From CAZPAH01 sp964584495 (lineage in GTDB: Bacteria > Krumholzibacteriota > Krumholzibacteriia > Krumholzibacteriales > Krumholzibacteriaceae): 64,000 nucleotides of DNA. Positions within the stretch are counted from its first letter, which is position 1. Each line of letters begins with the position of its first letter. The translations under genes were made by a program, and so were the position numbers. The notes beneath the pieces were generated by a model, which ran no database searches, had not been told where the DNA came from, and saw only the letters and a list, made by a program, of their open reading frames with translations. Positions 19,101 through 24,877 of the stretch are shown in pieces. Location: contig CAZPAH010000003.1 of assembly GCA_964584495.1 (NCBI GenBank), positions 1 through 64,000 of the forward strand, written 5' to 3'.

Positions 19101-19460
19101 TCCGACCTGAAGCTGATGCTGGGAAACAAGTACTGGCTGAAGCGGGACGATCCCGATCATCCTTTCAAGAAGGTTTATCTGTATTTCCTGCCACACTACT
19201 CGGTGGCGGACCCGGCCCCGGCCGGCACCCATTACAAGCTCGAGGTGAAGAGGAACGATAACAACGGGTTCAATCCCGACGGTGCCGATAAGTCGAAGAT
19301 CGTAGTGGATGACGACGTGGAGAACAAGAAGATCATAAGGCACTTCTTCGGCAAGTTCGCCGGTCATGCGAATCTGACCAAGCCCGAGCTTGCGAAGATC
19401 AAGGATTGGATCGGTCACGCCGCCAGGGCGAACGTGGCATTTACGATTGAGGACCTGTGA
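16137..19460 (+). CDS. Putative T6SS effector: OmpA-like domain plus zinc metallopeptidase
   Basis: 1,107 residues, no signal peptide, so delivery by the T6SS rather than Sec fits. Residues about 15-110 resemble an OmpA/peptidoglycan-binding fold: FFNKNSALF, VVIAGHADSTDDGG and ALSGLRAKSVYYLL. A long unrecognised middle (about 120-780) precedes a zincin domain with H813-E-M-G-H817-A-L-G-L-D-D823, the HExxHxxGxxD form of the metzincin motif, with DMLTLMNKN downstream as a possible Met-turn. Both His and the Glu are present, so it should be active. The N-terminal domain could hold it at the wall of the target cell. It lies 19 bases after the PAAR gene, and its stop overlaps the start of a lipoprotein gene that could encode immunity. 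Alternative: a structural spike extension with protease activity. Confidence 0.75.
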   Translation: MSKNKVSTNRKTRFSWSRSKVDIIKLDHYFFNKNSALFLPVKLPDSDKADKSAAAAMDILGIKSLAVAFTHCEADGRLRVVIAGHADSTDDGGVADRFALSGLRAKSVYYLLSGDRKNWAKTVYEKHTIEDYQLVLRYFHLNKGVYFGKIKDQVKPLDPGEVNNSWNDATDKATRELIVGFNNYAKARKVDSLKLSVMMKTIKDDDAKRWPVELWEAVFILYENAIARTLNLLKKSELESKRKDILKFCDDKKPFVSCGESFPLKDLDDQKKSNYDPKPGRGAEIIFFNKKSLPGKKISKKMRIVCPADTGSVHPAKKCPIFYKHHMKSTYIDHRNLDLVIYHLKFVYYDRVKNEIAPVPAGLAIEAGRWDDTANAKVAIDSATDFNDGVYSVKVPDDATRKDIAFWFKAVDTVDPTKRWWVYTDSADADPKLVLKTDAEVKALAAAEKIKYYDLPREWSSINYWTRFEKYTVGDEYKKMMKKKGFKPFGSKQQTAGKPLIFSLDDIVLTDTAGLQNVRDKDGTGAAVALSKHSRVTLLYPDAGDDFNIKIHKPIAKEPYFSDVKGGFEANLIHDYWDDKDENLHRPCRVVVFCSEFYDIYNRRTESYPTFRFNKGNILGARAARRDDSHCSGKKSINGWDAGDKASAYAAKDAGNYRLHYLHDWGIHDNKLHSGLIIYWSCRYTVDAGQGGKKIDKKNYIEKGMKNAMDRIGLKKYQLEKLTGTEDIVIKTFPLLEAKQDYKVGSNEIKRGGEHICLVSLTDDTHTSGMGYDMANFRSSAYQDEPARASANPAFNNTQDYDGHTYNSLTGAHEMGHALGLDDEYIRTASSGVGLAQYDQYYPGVPYSGDMLTLMNKNRGTRMHHFWLYANWINDASENGQVLHDLLKGTKFKLVLKGGPGDLSFELTHDDYRNVYKPVYEDDVDYGGGTHGYLIVYKLGDGEFANTLKANQKFTGIMVVRTNICVKFTNDTSNWTAQEAYDWVQALDSDLKLMLGNKYWLKRDDPDHPFKKVYLYFLPHYSVADPAPAGTHYKLEVKRNDNNGFNPDGADKSKIVVDDDVENKKIIRHFFGKFAGHANLTKPELAKIKDWIGHAARANVAFTIEDL

Positions 19461-20665
19461 TGAGGGTGTCACCAAACAGGCCGCTGCTGCTGTGCATGAT
19501 GCTGTTATCTTTGACCGCCGCCTGCCGCTCGCGGGCGGGGAACGAGCCGGGCGCTGCTCTTATCGCAGGTGAAGGAGAAATAGAAATGAATGAAGGCTAC
19601 TCGACTGATTTCGCCGATTTCCGGCGGTCCTCTTTCCAGAACACTACGGTCGATTGCGGGGGGGAGATCCTCTGGGCCTCGGACTACCGGGCCGGGGGGG
19701 CGCCGCCGCGGGCGCTCTACCTTTTCGGCGGAAAGCCGCTGGTTGTCTCGGGCGTCGGTTTCGACCTTTATTCCGGTGATGGGACCTTTCTCTGGCACCA
19801 GGACATGAACGAAGGGTCGCCGATCGGATTGACCGACAGGTTGATATATTTCCATGACGACAGGTTCCGTCTTTCCGCGGTGAACGCGGCCAACGAGCGC
19901 GCTATGGAGAACGGCTATTTCCCGGGCCCGATCAATCTCGACTATCCCCTTTCGCTTCTTTGGGCCGGCAAGCTCGACTACCTCTACGTCGTGCAGTTCA
20001 CCGGGGGCGCCGAGGAGCTGCCGCCCAAGGTGATGGTGAAAAGGACCGTGTACGGCAAGCGGCTTGCCAAATGGACCTACGAGGTCGAGGGAAGACAGCT
20101 CCTGCCGCCCCTCTACCTGCCCGAGGTCGAGCAGGTCGTCGTTTTCGCGGATATGATCCATTTCGTCGACGCGGTCGACGGAAACGAGATATCGAAGAGA
20201 AAGTACCCGCTGGAGGGGGCCGTAAGCGCGAGCGCCGATCGCACAGGGACGGTCTATCTCTGCGGCAGATCGAAGGAGATCCTATCGCTGGCCGCTTTCG
20301 CCGCAAATGGAGATCCGCTCTGGATATGGGAGGATGAAGAGGGATTCGGCATGCCGTCGGTGCAGCCTCCCGCCATCGGAGAGGATAGCAGCATCTATAT
20401 CCTCGCCGGGAACGATATAGTCGCGGTCAGGGACGGAGGAAAATCATGGTCGTTCCGCGTCGAGGACGACCGGCCCTCCTGCTGCACCGCCTTCGCCGGC
20501 GGCAGGCTTCTGGCCGCCGCGGGCAGCCGGCTTATCGGGATCGACCTTGAAGGGAAAGAATTGTTCGACATCGAATTTGATGATACGATATTCGCGCCGC
20601 CGGTGGGCGCCGGCGACGGGACAGTCTTTCTTCTGACCGCCGGAAAGCTCTTGAGAGTGCGCTGA
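19460..20665 (+). CDS. Lipoprotein with PQQ-like beta-propeller; candidate immunity protein
   Basis: 401 residues starting at an ATG whose A is the last base of the preceding stop codon (TGATG), so the two genes are translationally coupled. The signal sequence ends in the lipobox LTAAC (Cys about residue 22). The rest has repeated blades such as GGKPLVVSGVGFDLYSGDG, GTVYLCGRSKEIL, DSSIYILAGNDIVAV and GGRLLAAAGSRLIGIDLEG, as in PQQ/BamB-like propellers of seven or so blades. It is therefore a periplasm-facing lipoprotein. Tight coupling to a metallopeptidase effector gene suggests it protects the producer in the periplasm; that is inference. It could instead be an accessory of the secretion apparatus. 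Confidence 0.75.
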   Translation: MRVSPNRPLLLCMMLLSLTAACRSRAGNEPGAALIAGEGEIEMNEGYSTDFADFRRSSFQNTTVDCGGEILWASDYRAGGAPPRALYLFGGKPLVVSGVGFDLYSGDGTFLWHQDMNEGSPIGLTDRLIYFHDDRFRLSAVNAANERAMENGYFPGPINLDYPLSLLWAGKLDYLYVVQFTGGAEELPPKVMVKRTVYGKRLAKWTYEVEGRQLLPPLYLPEVEQVVVFADMIHFVDAVDGNEISKRKYPLEGAVSASADRTGTVYLCGRSKEILSLAAFAANGDPLWIWEDEEGFGMPSVQPPAIGEDSSIYILAGNDIVAVRDGGKSWSFRVEDDRPSCCTAFAGGRLLAAAGSRLIGIDLEGKELFDIEFDDTIFAPPVGAGDGTVFLLTAGKLLRVR

Positions 20666-20708
20666 TCGCCGCGTAGGCGGCCCAAGAAAGGGGAGAAGGA
20701 AAAATCTC

Positions 20709-21155
20709 ATGAAAAAAGACGAGACGATGTTCGATATCAAGCTGCCCCAGGGCTGGGAGGATCAGACGGTGTATTTTTTCCGGGGGCCGTCGATAGACGA
20801 CAGGGAGCACAAGGTCATGATGACGATCGACCGCCTCCCCCAGCAGGACGAGATCTCGAGGTTCGCCGCCGTCAGGACGAGACCGATCGTCGAAAACCTC
20901 CAGGGAGTTGAAGTTCTCAAGGACGAGGAGACGACCCCGGCCGGGTGCTATCCCTCCTACGAGTTCGTCTACAGGTGGATCCCGGCCGACGGCATGAAGA
21001 TCGTCAAGAAGCATATCTATGTTCTTCACGGCAGGTTCGGATACTGCTTCGAGGCGGAGTTCACGAAGAAATCGTACAAGATGCTGGGAGGGCAGCTTAA
21101 AAAGCTGGTGGAGAGCCTTCTGCCCGGGACATACGAGCCGGTGGACGACCGTTAG
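20709..21155 (+). CDS. DcrB/DUF1795-like protein, Eag-type T6SS chaperone candidate
   Basis: 148 residues with no signal peptide. The layout (FDIKLPQGWEDQTVYFF, then a middle DxxPAGCYPSYEFVYRW strand, then the closing FEAEFTKKSYKMLGGQLKKLVESL helix) matches the DcrB/DUF1795 fold that includes Eag chaperones, which load PAAR-linked effectors in the cytoplasm. A ggggagaagga site precedes the ATG. It lies between the first lipoprotein and the beta-domain protein of the spike/effector operon, which fits loading of one of the neighbouring cargoes. Classic Eag clients have N-terminal membrane helices next to PAAR, and none is visible here, so the client is uncertain. Confidence 0.75.
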   Translation: MKKDETMFDIKLPQGWEDQTVYFFRGPSIDDREHKVMMTIDRLPQQDEISRFAAVRTRPIVENLQGVEVLKDEETTPAGCYPSYEFVYRWIPADGMKIVKKHIYVLHGRFGYCFEAEFTKKSYKMLGGQLKKLVESLLPGTYEPVDDR

Positions 21156-21177
21156 CAGAGCCGGCGGATGGTGCGAT

Positions 21178-22086
21178 ATGCCAGAATCGAAATTCAACAA
21201 GCAGACCGATTCAGAGGAGAAGGTCAAGCTCGACTCGGCGCTGATCTACGCCGCGTGGAAGGACGGAGCGGCTTATACCGGCGCCCCGGCGGGGTTCGTC
21301 GTAGGAACGGTCTTCGTCGGCAACGGAGCCAAGATAGAGATAGCGGGAAAGAGCGAAGGGGGAAAATCGCTCGGGAAGATCAAGGATACGATAGACAGCA
21401 ACCGTTATGCGGGCGAGTTCGAGATACCGGACGATACCGACCCGGGGGACGAGATCTATTTCACCGTGAAGATTTCGAAGAACGGGATAGACGAGGAGTC
21501 GAACCGCATACCGGTCTTCCAGGGGCCGTTGATCACCAACATGCAGTGGAGCGAGCAGGAGGCGAGGCGGGGGGACGTTCTCAAGCTGACCGCCGACGTG
21601 GAGAAGGTGGCCAACGGTACGGAGGTTCTCGTCACGATATACGAGTACGACGAGGACGGGGCGCACGACAAGATCGCCGAGATACCGGCCGAGATAAAAG
21701 ATTTCAAGCTCGAGGTGGAATGGGAGTACGAGTACCACGAGGACACAGACGAGATACCCACGACGGCGGAGATGGGAAGGTACGGGGGCTCCTACAATCC
21801 CCCCGAGTATTTCTTCACCGTGAAGTGCGGCGGGTTCGAGGCGGGGAAGGAACGGGAATCGGGGCTTTTGACCTTCAAGGACTATATAGATATCGTTCTT
21901 CGCGACGCGGCGGGCAATCCGGCCGCCGACGCGAGGTATATCGTTCATCTTCCCGACGGATCGCAGAGGGAAGGGCAGCTCGACGCCGGCGGGCGAGCGC
22001 GGGAGGAAGGGATCGCGCCGGGGCATATCGAGGTCGAGTTTCCCGATCTGCGACAGGTCGACCCGCTCAGCGGGGAGGAGGAGTAG
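21178..22086 (+). CDS. T6SS-associated beta-domain protein sharing a module with the PAAR protein
   Basis: 302 residues, cytoplasmic by sequence (no signal peptide, no membrane helix). It appears to be three consecutive beta-sandwich domains. The last two align with residues about 205-382 of the PAAR protein: both have EYFFxV/SYYFVV strands, a G-L/S-L-x-FKDxxxxxL motif, then A-Y/R-Y-x-V-x-LPDGSxRxG and a final PGxxxVE. The start at 21178 is set by a ggcgga site, although the frame is open further upstream. Located between the chaperone candidate and the LysM/zincin gene (3 bases away), it is probably a spike adaptor or cargo linker. I cannot name the family. Confidence 0.7.
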   Translation: MPESKFNKQTDSEEKVKLDSALIYAAWKDGAAYTGAPAGFVVGTVFVGNGAKIEIAGKSEGGKSLGKIKDTIDSNRYAGEFEIPDDTDPGDEIYFTVKISKNGIDEESNRIPVFQGPLITNMQWSEQEARRGDVLKLTADVEKVANGTEVLVTIYEYDEDGAHDKIAEIPAEIKDFKLEVEWEYEYHEDTDEIPTTAEMGRYGGSYNPPEYFFTVKCGGFEAGKERESGLLTFKDYIDIVLRDAAGNPAADARYIVHLPDGSQREGQLDAGGRAREEGIAPGHIEVEFPDLRQVDPLSGEEE

Positions 22087-22089
22087 ATC

Positions 22090-23742
22090 TTGCCGGGATT
22101 CGAGTACACTATAAGAAGAAGGGACACCCTCACGGCGATCGCCCGCCGCTACCGGGTGGAGGGCGGATGGCGGGCCATATGGAACGACGAGCATAACGAG
22201 GACCTGAGAAACCGCAGGCACAGCCCGAGAAGGCTCTTCGCCGGCGACAGGGTCTACATTCCGGGGGCGAGCGGCAACAGGGGAGCGGCGCCCAGCGGGG
22301 GGACGGCGGTATTCACCGTTCCGCCCCCGTACCAGATACGCGCCGAAGACGGATTTTACCCTCCCCCCACCGAGATACCGAGGGGGGGGACGGTCAGGCT
22401 GCGCGCCGTTCATGACGATGGAGAGGAAGGCGACTGGGCCTGGGCCACCACGAGCACGAAGATCACCCTCTCCGATGAGATGACGGACACCGTCACGGTA
22501 ACGGCCGGCAACAACGCAAGCGCCGGGGAATCGGCGGAAGTCGTGCAGGTGATGTTCACCCCGGCCGCAGAAGAATCGTTGCCGCCGGTCGAAGCCGGGA
22601 TTACCGTGGTAGGAGTCGCTTTCAGGCCTTCGGCGAGCCAGGGCTACGGCTTCGACGGGATGGGCGCCAATGCGGGCGACCGGACGCCCCGCAGAAGCAC
22701 GCCCCACATATCGGTGAAGAAGAATACCAGGACGAGGGTGAGGGTGGTTGTAACGGGCGGGGTCGATTCCGGGGTCCTTCACTTCACAACCGACGACAAT
22801 ACGACCGCCGAACCCGTGGTCGAGGGAGCGCCTTCGGCCTCCTTCACCCTTTTCATAGACGGCAAAGAGAAGAACAAGGCCAATACTCTGATCCACGCAC
22901 GGCTGGACAGCGATACGGGCCCGATTTGCGCCAGCCTGGCGGTGAACGTCTACAGGGAGATGTCATATACGGCCAAGGTGGCCAAGGTGTGGGACAGCAC
23001 CTCCGCCTCGACGGCCCTCTCTCGTCCGAACTTCAGCGTTAACACGACCCAGACGGCCCTCAGGGGATATTACAAGCAGGCGGTGACGACGATCAGCCTT
23101 ACCGATTACAGCAGCACCGGCGGTGTCGTCGACGTCCATTTCGATCCGGGGGGGGCGGGCGCGCTCGTTCTTGAAGCGGGGCGCACCTCGGCCGGCCAGC
23201 AGGCGGTCCAGGCCGCCCTGACCGGGACCGGCAAGAAGATCGTGATCGTGAAAAAGCTTTCCTGGCTCTTCAAGCTGGGCTCCGCCGCCGCGATCGGTGA
23301 TAACAGGATAACGATGGCCTCGTTCATCAACGAGACGCTCATGGGGTACATTACGGCCGGAACGTACCAATTCGGCGGGCCGGGCAATTACGAGAATATT
23401 ACGGTCACCGCGACGAACCGGACCACGAAAGTGGTGACCCTTTCGGGCACCTTGACCAAGGCGCATCCGGCGACCGAAGGGATATGGTGGCCCCTCGGCG
23501 GATTGAGCGGCAATCCCGCATATGTCCAGGAAGGGACCGATACCGAGGCGAAGGTAAACGAGGTGATCGGCCACGAGTTCGGCCATGAGCTGATGAGGCT
23601 GCTCGATCTGGATCACCGGCAGAGCCTTATGTATTTCTCCAACTCGAGAACGGGCCAGGAGATAAGGTTCAAATCATTGCAGAGGCACTATCCGGACCCG
23701 GGGGGTAACGAGAGCCAGTGGGAGCTTATCAGCCGGACCTAG
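22090..23742 (+). CDS. Putative T6SS effector: LysM domain plus zinc metallopeptidase
   Basis: 550 residues from a TTG start with gaggaggag just upstream. Residues about 5-58 form a LysM peptidoglycan-binding domain (YTIRRRDTLTAIARRYRV, then W-IWNDEHNEDL and LFAGDRVYIPG). Ig-like stretches (about 75-180) and an unrecognised region follow. Near the C-terminus H495-E-F-G-H499 is followed by LLDLDH and SLMYF, so a zincin with a possible Met-turn is likely, though the third ligand is not at the canonical spacing (D506, D508 or H509 instead of residue 505). There is no signal peptide, so Sec export is unlikely. With the preceding OmpA-like metallopeptidase this is the second wall-binding protease candidate of the operon. 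It overlaps a lipoprotein gene by 25 bases. Confidence 0.75.
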   Translation: MPGFEYTIRRRDTLTAIARRYRVEGGWRAIWNDEHNEDLRNRRHSPRRLFAGDRVYIPGASGNRGAAPSGGTAVFTVPPPYQIRAEDGFYPPPTEIPRGGTVRLRAVHDDGEEGDWAWATTSTKITLSDEMTDTVTVTAGNNASAGESAEVVQVMFTPAAEESLPPVEAGITVVGVAFRPSASQGYGFDGMGANAGDRTPRRSTPHISVKKNTRTRVRVVVTGGVDSGVLHFTTDDNTTAEPVVEGAPSASFTLFIDGKEKNKANTLIHARLDSDTGPICASLAVNVYREMSYTAKVAKVWDSTSASTALSRPNFSVNTTQTALRGYYKQAVTTISLTDYSSTGGVVDVHFDPGGAGALVLEAGRTSAGQQAVQAALTGTGKKIVIVKKLSWLFKLGSAAAIGDNRITMASFINETLMGYITAGTYQFGGPGNYENITVTATNRTTKVVTLSGTLTKAHPATEGIWWPLGGLSGNPAYVQEGTDTEAKVNEVIGHEFGHELMRLLDLDHRQSLMYFSNSRTGQEIRFKSLQRHYPDPGGNESQWELISRT

Positions 23743-24764
23743 GCGCGCGTGGGCGTAAGGGCCGCGCGGGCACTAAAATAAATATCGCGGTTATAATATT
23801 GCTGACGGCCGTTTTTTCGGCGGTCGCCGCCGGCAGCTGCGGATGCCGGTCGGGGAAGGAGACTGACGAGTTGACGAAAATACAGGAACTGATCGAGAGT
23901 TTCAGATCGGGCGTCGAGTTCGACGGAGATGTCGAGCCCTATGTCACGGGCGGCAAGCCGGATATGGAGGCGGTAGGCCGGTTCCGGACGGCGCTCGAAA
24001 GGGAGGATGAGCCGGTCCGGGAGCAGGTATGCCGTCTGCTCGGAGCGCTAGGCAAGAGGGTCGATCCCCTCTACGAGAAAGGGGGCGGAATGATCCGCGA
24101 CAGGACGATTGTCGGCATCCTAGTGAACGACGGCCTGTCGAGGAAGGGCCCGGCGAGGGATATCTGCCTCGATCTTCTCCAGTATGCCGTGCCGGGGCAT
24201 GTGCTGAAGGATTTCGGCAGGCAGATGGCCGACAATCTCAAGATGTACCCAGACGCGACGCTGCTCCTGGTGATAGCCAAGGCGAAGGCCCCAGAGGCGA
24301 AGGATGCTGTCGATTCGCTTATGAAGATCCCAGGCTGGGCCGGGGAGACGGAGACGAGGATCGCCGCGGCGGCCCTCGGGGACCGGGAGATAGAGCGATC
24401 GTTCATAGAACGTTTTCGCGCCGCTCAGGAACCGGCGGAAAAGGCCGAACTTGCGAAGCTGCTTGGCCTTATCGGGACGGAATCGGCCCTCAGGGAAGTG
24501 GCCGCCGCGATGCGGTCCGACATGATCATAGAGATGTCCGGGGTCTCCTCGCGATCGATCAGGATATATTTCATCGAGGCCCTCTCGTACAATTTTCCAG
24601 AGGAAACCTTTCTGTACGATAACGCGGTCAACAGCGACGAGGATTACGCGAAGGTGGAAAAATTCTGCGAGGAGAGGTTCGGCGTGAAATGGAAAAAAGA
24701 GCGCCCCCCGTTCCTATGGATACAGGGGTATCCGACCGAGCCGCAACCCGATATTACCCCTTGA
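23718..24764 (+). CDS. Lipoprotein, alpha-helical (HEAT-like); candidate immunity protein
   Basis: 348 residues from a GTG inside the end of the LysM/zincin gene. No other in-frame start precedes the membrane segment (INIAVIILLTAVFSAVAAGSC), so this start is nearly forced. The Cys at AAGSC or SCGC is a likely lipidation site. The mature part is strongly helical with short repeats (for example REQVCRLLGALGKRV, KAELAKLLGLIGTESALREV), resembling HEAT repeats. Exported lipoproteins directly coupled to effector genes are frequent immunity proteins, and both metallopeptidase genes of this operon are followed by one. It could also be a structural T6SS lipoprotein. No specific family is recognised. 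Confidence 0.7.
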   Translation: MGAYQPDLGARGRKGRAGTKINIAVIILLTAVFSAVAAGSCGCRSGKETDELTKIQELIESFRSGVEFDGDVEPYVTGGKPDMEAVGRFRTALEREDEPVREQVCRLLGALGKRVDPLYEKGGGMIRDRTIVGILVNDGLSRKGPARDICLDLLQYAVPGHVLKDFGRQMADNLKMYPDATLLLVIAKAKAPEAKDAVDSLMKIPGWAGETETRIAAAALGDREIERSFIERFRAAQEPAEKAELAKLLGLIGTESALREVAAAMRSDMIIEMSGVSSRSIRIYFIEALSYNFPEETFLYDNAVNSDEDYAKVEKFCEERFGVKWKKERPPFLWIQGYPTEPQPDITP

Positions 24765-24782
24765 CTTATTGGGGAGGGGTAA
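24754..24782. repeat. Inverted repeat around a TTGACT box upstream of clpV
   Basis: TTACCCC (24754-24760) and GGGGTAA (24776-24782) enclose the stop codon of the lipoprotein gene and the TTGACTTATT box. It may act as an operator over the clpV promoter or as a weak hairpin at the operon end. Confidence 0.4.
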
Positions 24783-24810
24783 CTAAAGTCACCAATCATA
24801 GGGATATAAT
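24761..24810 (+). promoter_or_regulatory. Candidate promoter region of the T6SS core operon
   Basis: TTGACTTATT at 24761 is identical to the -35 decamer at 14907. With 17-base spacing it pairs with TAAAGT (24784-24789). A perfect TATAAT also lies at 24805-24810, but without a good -35 at normal distance. Either could start transcription towards clpV at 24878. The exact choice is unclear. Confidence 0.4.
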
Positions 24811-24877
24811 GAATAGTGCCGTAACCGATTGCAAAAGCGGCTAATCTTGGAGCCCAAAAAAGGAGAAATCCTCGGAC

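Noticed and set aside
21211..22896. 561-codon minus-strand frame opposite the beta-domain and LysM genes
   Set aside because: It spans two genes with recognisable domains on the plus strand and its translation is low-complexity Arg/Gly/Leu.
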